Assembly (NCBI GenBank): GCA_037144355.1 | Contig: JBAWWY010000027.1 | Span: 1-21,792, forward strand | DNA from: JBAWWY01 sp037144355 | GTDB taxonomy: Bacteria; Bacillota; Clostridia; Peptostreptococcales; Anaerovoracaceae | Reading direction: 5' to 3' | Length of the DNA stretch: 21,792 nucleotides | Part shown: positions 14,809 to 21,792 of the stretch, piece after piece | Position numbering within the stretch: the first letter of the stretch is position 1 | How the letters are laid out: each line of letters begins with the position of its first letter | The notes under the pieces: generated by a model | What the model saw: the letters and a program-made list of their open reading frames with translations, nothing else | Told to the model about the DNA's origin: nothing | Database searches by the model: none | Translations under genes and position numbers: made by a program

Positions 14809-15690
14809 CTAATCCCTGATTGACAGTTTTAATATTTCTTGGTATGAATCAACTCTTCTATCTCTGTGAAACTGTAGGATATCCCTCGCTCTTTTGATTT
14901 CGTCAAGGTCGAGTTCAGCTATTATTACTTCGTCATCTGTTCTATTCCCAGTTACTATCATGTTGCCCCATGGATCGCTCACAAAACTCCTGCCATAGAA
15001 ATCCATGTGTCCGCTTCCATCCGATGCTTCCTCTCTTCCAACTCTATTAACTGCGGCTATATAGAAATTGTTATGTATGCCATGTGCTTTTACTCCGTCA
15101 ACCCAGGTTTGAGAAGTATCTAGATCAGGATTATCAGGTTCCGAACCTATTGCAGATGGATAAAACACAAAATCCGCTCCCTTTAATGCAAGTATTCTTG
15201 ATGGTTCTGGAAACCACTCGTCCCAGCATATGAGTACGCCAAAATTTCCATATTTGGATTTGAATACCTTATACCCAGAGTCTCCCGGTGTGAAATAGTA
15301 CTTTTCCAAATATTGAGGGCCATCTGGGATATGATGTTTTCTGTATGTTCCCAAATCCGTTCCATCAGCGTCAAATACAACCACGCTATTGTAATAGACT
15401 CCATCCATAGCATATTCAAAAAGGCTGCAGACGATTACCACGTCCAATTCCTTAGCCAAAGCTTGAATCCGTTTGCTTGTTGGTCCCGGTATTGGTTCAG
15501 CCCAGTCATATTTGTTGAAGTCGATGGTCTGGCAAAAGTACTGCCCTGAGAATAATTCCTGTGTGCAAATTATCTTTGCACCTTTTGTTGCGGCTTCCTT
15601 TATCATTCTGATTACTTTCTCTACATTGGCTACCCTATCTTCTCCGCAAGAATGCTGGGTCATTCCGATTACAATTTTTCCCTTGTTCAT
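14809..15690 (-). CDS. aguB: N-carbamoylputrescine amidase-like hydrolase (293 aa)
   Basis: This nitrilase-superfamily amidase closely resembles N-carbamoylputrescine amidase, which releases putrescine, CO2 and ammonia from N-carbamoylputrescine. Catalytic residues are Glu45 in CTQELFSGQYFCQ, Lys118 in YRKHHIPDGP, and Cys155 in LICWDEWFPEPSR. The segments PDGPQYLEKYYFTPGD and FYPSAIGSEPDNPDLDTSQ are typical of the AguB family. It is the first gene after the -24/-12 promoter, with a GGGGAGGAAA leader. No agmatine deiminase (AguA) gene is in the window. The substrate may therefore be carbamoylputrescine made or imported otherwise, or a related N-carbamoyl compound, so the symbol is provisional. 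Confidence 0.88.
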   Translation of the reverse strand: MNKGKIVIGMTQHSCGEDRVANVEKVIRMIKEAATKGAKIICTQELFSGQYFCQTIDFNKYDWAEPIPGPTSKRIQALAKELDVVIVCSLFEYAMDGVYYNSVVVFDADGTDLGTYRKHHIPDGPQYLEKYYFTPGDSGYKVFKSKYGNFGVLICWDEWFPEPSRILALKGADFVFYPSAIGSEPDNPDLDTSQTWVDGVKAHGIHNNFYIAAVNRVGREEASDGSGHMDFYGRSFVSDPWGNMIVTGNRTDDEVIIAELDLDEIKRARDILQFHRDRRVDSYQEILKLSIRD

Positions 15691-15770
15691 GAAATTTCCT
15701 CCCCAAAATGTTTATATTTTTTGTTAATAAATTCATATTGTTTTGTTAATTATTGTACATAATAGTCAAT

Positions 15771-15787
15771 TGCAATTGCTATGCCAA
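15771..15787 (-). promoter_or_regulatory. Sigma-54 (-24/-12) promoter of the nitrilase operon
   Basis: The minus strand reads TTGGCATAGCAATTGCA, matching YTGGCACGRNNNTTGCW except for T and A after TGGCA. The invariant GG (15785-15784) and GC (15773-15772) are 10 nt apart, as required. Transcription would start near 15760, leaving a leader of about 70 nt before the ATG at 15690. The site lies 106 nt past the terminator-side end of the sigma-54 activator gene region, which suits control by that activator. Confidence 0.85.
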
Positions 15788-15799
15788 AATATAGGTAAC

Positions 15800-15862
15800 C
15801 AATTTGCAACGATTTTTTCAAATTGAATTAGCGATGATGTCATTATAAACTTACACTTTATA
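15800..15862. promoter_or_regulatory. Candidate activator-binding inverted repeats
   Basis: Two inverted repeats lie between the promoter at 15771-15787 and the terminator at 15893. They are CAATTTG/CAAATTG (15800-15806 with 15819-15825) and TATAAA/TTTATA (15844-15849 with 15857-15862). The second is centred about 69 nt upstream of the -24 GG, a plausible enhancer distance. Both are AT-rich and could be chance. Confidence 0.3.
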
Positions 15863-15892
15863 TAGTAATTGTTGGGAAATACTGAAAAGTCG

Positions 15893-15931
15893 AAAAAAAT
15901 AACAGTGTCTGTTTAAAATGACACTGTTATT
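15893..15931 (-). terminator. Strong intrinsic terminator after the second sigma-54 activator gene
   Basis: A perfect 12-bp stem joins AATAACAGTGTC (15898-15909) to GACACTGTTATT (15920-15931) around a 10-nt loop. On the minus strand it runs directly into a seven-T tract (15899-15893). It begins 17 nt past the stop at 15948 and separates the activator transcript from the sigma-54 operon. Confidence 0.93.
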
Positions 15932-15947
15932 GCAAACTTACTATATT

Positions 15948-17321
15948 CTATTTGATATTCAATCTATTTATCTTTTGATACAGAAGTGGCCTGGAAATCT
16001 TTAAATATTTTGCCGCTTTAGTCTTATTATTTTCGAATTTTTTTAAAGTATGTATTATTAATGCCTTTTCTGCCTGCTTCTTTACTTCTTCTATTGGGTT
16101 CTCCCCTTCATTAAAAATCTTCTCTCTTGTTATCGTTGAGTCGATTTCAAAATCGAAATCGAAGTGTTCCTTCTTAAGAGTGTTCCCTTCCACGTAATTC
16201 ATAGCCCTCTCGATAATGTTTTGAAGTTCCCTCACATTGCCAGGCCAGTCATATTCACCGAGAAGTCTGATTACATCTGGTTCTATGGAGGTTACATGTG
16301 TGCCTAGTACATTATTCATCTGATTTATTATGGATTCTATAAGTTCAGGCAGGTCTTCCATCCGCTCTCTAAGTGGTGGCACGAAAATTTCAACCACGTT
16401 AAGCCTATAAAACAAGTCTTCCCTGAATTTCTTCTCTCTAATAAGTTTGGCCAAGTCCATATTTGTTGCTGCAATTATGCGAACATCAACTGGTATGCTT
16501 TTCTCTCCACCAATCCTGTCAATTTCCTTTTCCTGAAGCGCCCTCAATATCTTTGGTTGCAAGTTCATTGGCATCTGATGGATTTCATCGATAAAAAGCG
16601 TACCCCTGTCAGCAAGCTCAAACTTGCCTTTTTTCCCTGTTTTTTTTGCTCCAGTAAAAGATCCTTCATCATAGCCGAAAAGTTCCGACTCAGCTAGGTT
16701 TTCGGGCAGAGCTGAGGCATTTATTCTAATAAAATCCCGAAGCCTTCTATCGCTAAGGTTATGTATTGCATGGGCTACTAATTCCTTCCCGGTACCTGTT
16801 TCCCCTGTGATTAGCACTGTAGAGTTGGTCCTTGCCGCATAGTATATTTTATTTTTTAGTTTCTCGATTTTCTCAGACTTTCCAACTATATTATGAATAG
16901 AATATTTTGTATTTCTTAAGTTTATTATTTCTTCTTTATAGTAACTTAATTCTTCATTTTGGAAAACCTTATAATTATCAACAAATTCATCCATTAAATC
17001 ATAAGCTTGGAAAAGGTCATATTCCATAAGCCCGATTTTTTCTCCATTTTTTCTAAGTGGTATGTGGACGCTGGCACCAATTCCCCTTGGGCTACGATAT
17101 AGGACAACCTTGGATTTTTCCAACTTGAGCCCTTCCATCATTTTGGTCTCAGGAAAAACATCCTTCATTTTACGCCCAATGGATTCATCCTTGTTTACCC
17201 CGAGATATTCAGCACATTGCTCTCCCATATATATGATTTCCCCAGTCAGATCAATTACAACAACCCCATATACATTTTCCAAGTAGTAGAAGTAATCATC
17301 TTTCATCAATTGATTTTTCAT
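15948..17321 (-). CDS. Sigma-54-dependent activator, PAS-AAA-Fis type (457 aa)
   Basis: This enhancer-binding protein has an N-terminal PAS domain (about residues 8-105; VYGVVVIDLTGEIIYMGEQC) and a short linker helix. The AAA+ domain has Walker A GETGTGKE from residue 173, a sigma-54 contact loop reading GSFTGA rather than GAFTGA, and Walker B GTLFIDEI. A Fis-type HTH (NNKTKAAKYLKISRPLLYQKINRLNIK) ends the protein. ATG at 17321 is preferred since AGTGAGGG lies just before it; the frame also opens at a GTG at 17333 inside that site. It has its own sigma-A promoter and terminator, and its gene ends 161 nt before the -24/-12 promoter of the nitrilase operon, its probable target. No receiver domain is present, so the signal is likely a ligand or partner sensed by PAS. 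Confidence 0.95.
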   Translation of the reverse strand: MKNQLMKDDYFYYLENVYGVVVIDLTGEIIYMGEQCAEYLGVNKDESIGRKMKDVFPETKMMEGLKLEKSKVVLYRSPRGIGASVHIPLRKNGEKIGLMEYDLFQAYDLMDEFVDNYKVFQNEELSYYKEEIINLRNTKYSIHNIVGKSEKIEKLKNKIYYAARTNSTVLITGETGTGKELVAHAIHNLSDRRLRDFIRINASALPENLAESELFGYDEGSFTGAKKTGKKGKFELADRGTLFIDEIHQMPMNLQPKILRALQEKEIDRIGGEKSIPVDVRIIAATNMDLAKLIREKKFREDLFYRLNVVEIFVPPLRERMEDLPELIESIINQMNNVLGTHVTSIEPDVIRLLGEYDWPGNVRELQNIIERAMNYVEGNTLKKEHFDFDFEIDSTITREKIFNEGENPIEEVKKQAEKALIIHTLKKFENNKTKAAKYLKISRPLLYQKINRLNIK

Positions 17322-17357
17322 TAAAACCCTCACTTCGACAGGTCTGTTATCAATGAG

Positions 17358-17387
17358 AGTATATCATATCCATACGTTGAATTTCAA
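17358..17387 (-). promoter_or_regulatory. Sigma-A promoter of the PAS-type sigma-54 activator gene
   Basis: On the minus strand TTGAAA (17382-17387) and TATACT (17358-17363) are 18 nt apart, and TG one base before TATACT makes an extended -10. The start would be near 17352, about 30 nt before the ATG at 17321. Confidence 0.65.
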
Positions 17388-17421
17388 TAATGCCTACCCA
17401 TATGTTACTTTGTTCTTCCCT

Positions 17422-19437
17422 TTAATTTCTAAATTTTCCGCCAAGGACTTTTTCAATAAGCACTTTCGAAATATCAGGGTCGAATTGAGTTCCCGCGCAT
17501 CTTCTTATTTCCAAAATAGCTTCCTCTTCGTTTAGAGCCTTCTTGTAATTCCTCTCCGAAGTCATTGCATCAAATGCATCCGCTAAGGCGATAATTCTGG
17601 CTGGAATTGATATCTCCATGCCCTTAAGTCCCCTTGGATATCCCTTGCCATCCCATCTTTCCTGATGCTCGAGAACATAGTTTGCAGTCTCAGAGAATTC
17701 ATTTACCGAGCTCAATATTCTGTACCCTATCTCTGGGTGCCTCTTAATCTCTTTCCATTCATCGTAGTTCAATTTATTTGGATTGTTGAGAATTTTTTCA
17801 TCGATTCCTATTTTCCCAATATCATGCATCAGCCCAGCTACCTTGATTTGGGTTATGGCGTCCTTGTCTAAATTCATATTGGATGCAATAGCATCGCATA
17901 TTTCACTTACTCTTTCTGAATGGAACATCTCTCTCTCATTTTTTTCATATAACGTGCTCATAATCAAATCTATTGTCTTGCTTCGAATACTGGAACTTTC
18001 GAAAAGTTTGTTTGTATACATTTGATCTTCAGTTTCCTTGAAAATAACCTGGATACCCTCATCTTTGCTTGTTTTAGTTCCGTATCCAAAAGAAATGGAA
18101 ATGTTCAAAGATCCTACTTTTTCAATTGATGCTAAAGCCCTAATTCTCTTGATAATATTTTCAGCTTCCGCCGCATCTGTTTTGGGTAGGATAATTACAA
18201 ATTCATCTCCTCCCAGTCTTGCAATAATATCATCGGCACGGCAACCATTGTTGATAACTTCTGCAGCTTTCTGAAGGAGTTCATCTCCCATGGCATGTCC
18301 GAAAGAATCATTAACAAGTTTAAGCCCATTTACATCTCCCATTACAATAGTCAATGGCAGATTTCTTTCAACATCTATCCTCGTTAATTCCTCTTCATAA
18401 AATCTACGATTATATAGTCCTGTCAACTGGTCATGGTAGCTTAGATATTCAATCTCTTCCTGTTTAAGTTTCTTTTCTGAGAAATCCCTGAAAACCAATA
18501 CCACTCCAATGATTTCTCCATTTTCCTGGATTATTGGAGCTGCACTGTCTTCTATGGGACTCTCAGAACCATTCTTGCCAATTAGTATCGTATGATTTGC
18601 CAGTTCCTCTATCTTTCTGCTTTTCAATACTTTTTTTACTATGTTCTCGTTCTTTTCCCTAGTGTATTCATTCACTATATTGAACACATCCTCGATGGGC
18701 TTTCCCTTTGCATCCTCTTGTGTCCAACCTGTTAGCATTTCACCTACTTTGTTCAAGAATACAATATTGCCCTTATAATCCGTTGAAATTACACCATCTC
18801 CAACGGAAGTCAAGGTTGTTTTCAAAAGTTTTTTTTCAAGAGAAAGCTCTATCTCCAATTCTTTACGCTCGTTTTGTTTAATTAAAAGCATGCAGAGCAG
18901 GACTGTCCCCAAAGGATAAATTATCAAGATTGGGAGCGTGATAGATTTCAACATTTGGATTGCAAGTGGCCATGGCAGCCATAACATCGAAGCCAGCATG
19001 GCAATATGGATTATGAATCCAAACATATATACATTGCCTAATTTAAATTTCAAATTGTTTTTAAGCAAATAATGCTTCCATAACAAGCCAATAGAGGCGC
19101 AGGCAAAAATAGATGAAAGACCGGAAATCATTCCAGCTCCTCCACCAATAATCCTAAAGATTGACGTCATTACAACAAGGATTGCGGTTGGAACAAATCC
19201 GAATATCAATCCAGTGGTTCCAATAAGTATGGACCGGCAATCAAATACTACACCTGAAGCAAGCTCAATGGGCGCAATCATAATAGCTATTCCAATTGAT
19301 CCAATGACAAACCCGCTTATAATGGTTGAGTACTTCTTGAATCTAGCCGGAATTTCAAAGCCAACTTCATAAACAATGGATAATGCAAGTAATAAAGCGG
19401 CGTTATTCAATAGCCCTATAAATAGTTCACTATTCAT
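17422..19437 (-). CDS. LytS-type 5TM / PAS / GGDEF / HD-GYP cyclic-di-GMP protein (671 aa)
   Basis: This inner-membrane signalling protein could both make and break cyclic-di-GMP. Residues 1-195 hold about six hydrophobic helices with the 5TM-5TMR_LYT signature (FDCRSILIGTTGLIFGFVPT, FRIIGGGAGMISG). A PAS domain follows (about 210-330; LTSVGDGVISTDYKGNI). The GGDEF domain has an intact GGDEF at 409-413 and an upstream RADD inhibitory site. The HD-GYP domain has HDIGKIG from His538, HQERWDGKGYP with GYP at 599-601, and ALADAFDAMTSERNY. The HQE in place of the usual HHE is a mild variation. All core residues of both enzymes appear intact. AAGG lies upstream of the ATG. It lies 84 nt before the next gene's promoter and follows the histidine kinase gene after a 208-nt spacer. 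Confidence 0.95.
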   Translation of the reverse strand: MNSELFIGLLNNAALLLALSIVYEVGFEIPARFKKYSTIISGFVIGSIGIAIMIAPIELASGVVFDCRSILIGTTGLIFGFVPTAILVVMTSIFRIIGGGAGMISGLSSIFACASIGLLWKHYLLKNNLKFKLGNVYMFGFIIHIAMLASMLWLPWPLAIQMLKSITLPILIIYPLGTVLLCMLLIKQNERKELEIELSLEKKLLKTTLTSVGDGVISTDYKGNIVFLNKVGEMLTGWTQEDAKGKPIEDVFNIVNEYTREKNENIVKKVLKSRKIEELANHTILIGKNGSESPIEDSAAPIIQENGEIIGVVLVFRDFSEKKLKQEEIEYLSYHDQLTGLYNRRFYEEELTRIDVERNLPLTIVMGDVNGLKLVNDSFGHAMGDELLQKAAEVINNGCRADDIIARLGGDEFVIILPKTDAAEAENIIKRIRALASIEKVGSLNISISFGYGTKTSKDEGIQVIFKETEDQMYTNKLFESSSIRSKTIDLIMSTLYEKNEREMFHSERVSEICDAIASNMNLDKDAITQIKVAGLMHDIGKIGIDEKILNNPNKLNYDEWKEIKRHPEIGYRILSSVNEFSETANYVLEHQERWDGKGYPRGLKGMEISIPARIIALADAFDAMTSERNYKKALNEEEAILEIRRCAGTQFDPDISKVLIEKVLGGKFRN

Positions 19438-19489
19438 TTCTTTTCATCCTTGTCCCCTTATATTAGTTCTTGTTCAAAACGTTATAATT

Positions 19490-19518
19490 ATTATCGACCG
19501 TTTACCGGTTTTTGTTAA
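19490..19518 (-). promoter_or_regulatory. Probable sigma-A promoter of the GGDEF/HD-GYP gene
   Basis: On the minus strand TTAACA (19513-19518) and GATAAT (19490-19495) are separated by 17 nt. This puts the start near 19483, about 45 nt before the ATG at 19437. A weak 5-bp hairpin (ATCCT/AGGAT, 19561-19576) with a short T-run lies further upstream and may end the histidine kinase transcript. Confidence 0.45.
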
Positions 19519-19645
19519 TTTTTTACTGATATTCGAAAAAATACCAATTACCTTATTAAAATCCTGTAAAAAGGATAGGCAATTGATATTTTAAAATTTA
19601 TATTTTATATTATTCTTTTGTACTAAGCACTAAAACTGTCGCCTA

Positions 19646-21792
19646 TTAATTAAAATCCAGATCAGCCATTTCTATGTCCACATTTGCCATGAAAACTTTT
19701 AGCTCATCATTTTCATCATAATGAATTGGCGGGGATTTCTCGTTTTCAAGTAGTTCTTTGGGTAGCTCAATAATAAATTCACTGCCTTCGCCATATTGGC
19801 TGATTACCTGGATTGTTCCTCCATGAATTTCTACAAGGGACTTTGCCAAAGACAAGCCAATGCCGCTTCCTTCTGATTTTTGAAGAAGCTTGGGATTTGC
19901 CTGCCTATATCTTTCAAATATGATTTCCTGCATTTCTTTTTCTATTCCTATTCCATTATCTTTGACGGATATTGAAATAGTTGCAGGTTTTTTATAAACC
20001 GATATTTTTATATATCCCCCTTTTTTCGAATACTTTATTGCATTTGATATAACATTTAACATAATTCTCTCAATCATTGCAACATCACATTTTATAATCT
20101 CTCCCTCTTGATCAGCTACAAAGGTGAGTTTTATCATCTTTTGTTTGGCATATTGATTTATTGACAGAAATATTTTTTTAATAATTTTGACAATATCAAC
20201 GTTTTCAAAAGCGGGCTCATAAAATCCCGAATCTATTTTGGCAACATCTATAATATTGTTTACCAGCCTGGTAATCCTCATGGAATTTCTATTCATCAAT
20301 TTCAACTGCTTTAGTATTTTTTTACTTTCCTCATCTTCCGCTTTGCAGATTTTAAGTTCCAACAGCTGAATTGAACTTCGCATAACATTGATTGGAGTTC
20401 TTAGCTCATGTGACATATTGACAAAGAAATCCGTTTTTAGGGCATTGTCCATCTCAGCTTTCTGCTTTGCCAAAAGGAGTTCTGCTTCCATTTTGATTCT
20501 AGAAAAGGCATCTGATAAACTATTTGCCATAATGTTAAGCAACTCAATCTGGTCATATCTAAATTCTTTGTATGTTATTGTTGAAGCAAATCCAAAAAAA
20601 CCATCAAGTTTATCATTGTTCATAATTTTTATATTCAACAGGGATTTTATTTTAAGATTTCCAAATATGGTGATTTGCTGCTGCTCATTTTCCTTAATAT
20701 TTCGAATATCTGGAATATATATATTATTTTCTCTCTTCAATTTTTCAGCCCATGCTTCAAAGTCTTCGAAAGAAATCTCAGGATTGACGAACCATATTGG
20801 GGCAAGGCCTTTCTGGTGCCATTCATTTGTAAGCACCATTTTCTTCCCTTCAAGCATTCTGAAAATGTAACATCTATCAATCCCCAGAAATTCTCCAACA
20901 GTTTTTAATATGTCATTTATTTTCCCATCTATATTTTTCATATTTGCGCTGATCAAATCTCTTGAAATATCTGTAACCATTCGTTGAAGAATATTCTTTT
21001 CCTTTAGGATTCGCTCGCTTTCCCTTAATTGTGCAACTGCATTTCTGCTTTCTGTTGCATCTAACATTACATTAAGGAATGCTCTTTCTTTTTCATTTTC
21101 TATTATTTCACCGAAAAAGAGTCCATTGATAATTTCTCCATTTTTCTTTCTTATATCCATCTCGACATTGGACATTGTCCCTCGGTTAGATAGCAATTCC
21201 CCCACCCTCACTCTTAAGTTCTTGTCAACAAATAGATCAAGTTCTTCAGAGGTCTTACCGATGATTTCTTCTTTTGAGTACCCTACGCTTTTTAAAAACG
21301 CATTATTTACTTCGGTGAACTTCCCATCGCTCACATTGCTGAGGGACATAAGCGCCGGATTTCCTTGAAATATTTTTTGGAATTTATCCAGTGCGAATTG
21401 CTCCGTAGAAAGATCCTTTACAATTGCAAAGATACATTCTCTACCATTCCATTTCCCAAACCAGATTCTTGTCTCTGATGGTATTTCTTTCCCATCTTTT
21501 TTAACCAGTGGCAATGGACATATTGTCCTTTTCCCAGAGAACATGTCTCCAAATATCTGTTCAGCTTCTGCGCGCTTCTCGGCTGGATTCAAGTCAAGCA
21601 CATGCATATTCTTCAATTCTTCACTTGAATATCCTAATTTCTTTTGAGCAGAGACATTTGAGTAGAAAATTTCTCCCTCTTTGCTCGCTACTAGTATTAT
21701 GTCTTCAATGGTCTCAAAAATGTCATGGAAGTTTCTCTCACTTTCCTCCAGTGCAATCTCGGTCTTTTTCCTCGCTGATATTTCCAAGTTGG
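19646..21792 (-). CDS. PAS-PAS-GAF hybrid-sensor histidine kinase, 5' end cut by the window
   Basis: This is a sensor kinase without a visible membrane segment. Numbered from a TTG at 21787, PAS domain 1 covers about residues 15-130 and PAS 2 about 135-255. A GAF domain with the ICFIFRMLEG-like pattern RCYIFRMLEGKK covers about 270-430. HisKA has the phospho-acceptor His460 in VNMSHELRTP, and HATPase_c has NVISNAIKYS (N box), DNGIGIEKEM and SEGSGIGLSLAK (G boxes). No receiver follows; the C-terminus is an acidic tail. The frame stays open to the window edge, and the first residues (EISARKKTEIALEESER) resemble an inter-PAS linker, so the true start is probably upstream with another sensor part. 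No cognate response regulator is adjacent. Confidence 0.93.
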   Translation of the reverse strand, partial: NLEISARKKTEIALEESERNFHDIFETIEDIILVASKEGEIFYSNVSAQKKLGYSSEELKNMHVLDLNPAEKRAEAEQIFGDMFSGKRTICPLPLVKKDGKEIPSETRIWFGKWNGRECIFAIVKDLSTEQFALDKFQKIFQGNPALMSLSNVSDGKFTEVNNAFLKSVGYSKEEIIGKTSEELDLFVDKNLRVRVGELLSNRGTMSNVEMDIRKKNGEIINGLFFGEIIENEKERAFLNVMLDATESRNAVAQLRESERILKEKNILQRMVTDISRDLISANMKNIDGKINDILKTVGEFLGIDRCYIFRMLEGKKMVLTNEWHQKGLAPIWFVNPEISFEDFEAWAEKLKRENNIYIPDIRNIKENEQQQITIFGNLKIKSLLNIKIMNNDKLDGFFGFASTITYKEFRYDQIELLNIMANSLSDAFSRIKMEAELLLAKQKAEMDNALKTDFFVNMSHELRTPINVMRSSIQLLELKICKAEDEESKKILKQLKLMNRNSMRITRLVNNIIDVAKIDSGFYEPAFENVDIVKIIKKIFLSINQYAKQKMIKLTFVADQEGEIIKCDVAMIERIMLNVISNAIKYSKKGGYIKISVYKKPATISISVKDNGIGIEKEMQEIIFERYRQANPKLLQKSEGSGIGLSLAKSLVEIHGGTIQVISQYGEGSEFIIELPKELLENEKSPPIHYDENDELKVFMANVDIEMADLDFN

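Noticed and set aside
15788..15810. Plus-strand -24/-12-like sequence (GG-N10-GC near 15793-15806)
   Set aside because: It has GG and GC at the right distance but reads AGGTAA instead of TGGCAC, and no plus-strand gene follows.
1..21792. CRISPR arrays, tRNA or rRNA genes, insertion sequences
   Set aside because: No regularly spaced repeats, tRNA-like cloverleaf, rRNA stretch or transposase frame was found on reading both strands.

Overview
The window looks like a chromosomal segment of a low-GC, Gram-positive anaerobe of the class Clostridia, probably an amino-acid or amine fermenter. This rests on AT-rich spacers, strong AGGAGG-type ribosome binding sites, many intrinsic terminators, a LytS-type 5TM diguanylate cyclase/HD-GYP protein, and AcoR-type sigma-54 activators next to amino-acid/amine catabolic genes. 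No marker fixes the genus. Nearly everything is on the minus strand, so transcription runs from the right edge to the left; the one clear plus-strand gene is a small ACT-domain gene near 10 kb. No rRNA, tRNA, transposase or CRISPR array was seen, and no gene-free stretch exceeds 300 bases.

Layout, right to left. (1) 21.8-17.4 kb: a PAS-PAS-GAF histidine kinase cut by the window edge, then a membrane GGDEF + HD-GYP protein for cyclic-di-GMP turnover. (2) 17.3-10.5 kb: a sigma-54 activator (PAS-AAA-Fis) with its own sigma-A-type promoter and strong terminator. It is followed by a -24/-12 promoter and an operon of an N-carbamoylputrescine amidase-like nitrilase, a YtcJ-like amidohydrolase, a second nitrilase-fold hydrolase, a PuuP-like amine importer and a tiny excisionase-like HTH protein. 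(3) 10.4-10.0 kb: the ACT-domain gene. (4) 9.8-5.3 kb: a universal stress protein (USP), a PEBP/YbhB protein, an AcoR-type sigma-54 activator and a divergent D-aminoacylase-like amidohydrolase, closed by an 18-bp-stem terminator. (5) 5.2-0.4 kb: a second -24/-12 promoter, an iron alcohol dehydrogenase, an APC permease, an unrecognised 222-aa protein and two more USP genes. (6) 0.3 kb to the left edge: a 37-aa Lys-rich small protein, a hairpin terminator, and a long interrupted palindrome running into the window edge.

The most coherent finding is a repeated regulatory layout. Twice, a sigma-54 activator gene or operon ends in a strong terminator, followed after a short spacer with a palindrome by a -24/-12 promoter reading into transport and catabolic genes on the same strand. 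The two promoters share TTGGCATAG and TTGC at identical spacing. I infer two nitrogen/amine catabolic units, each under its adjacent activator. The right-hand unit probably imports an amine or ureido compound and hydrolyses C-N bonds; the substrate of the left-hand unit cannot be named from sequence. No wholly new defence or mobile system was recognised.
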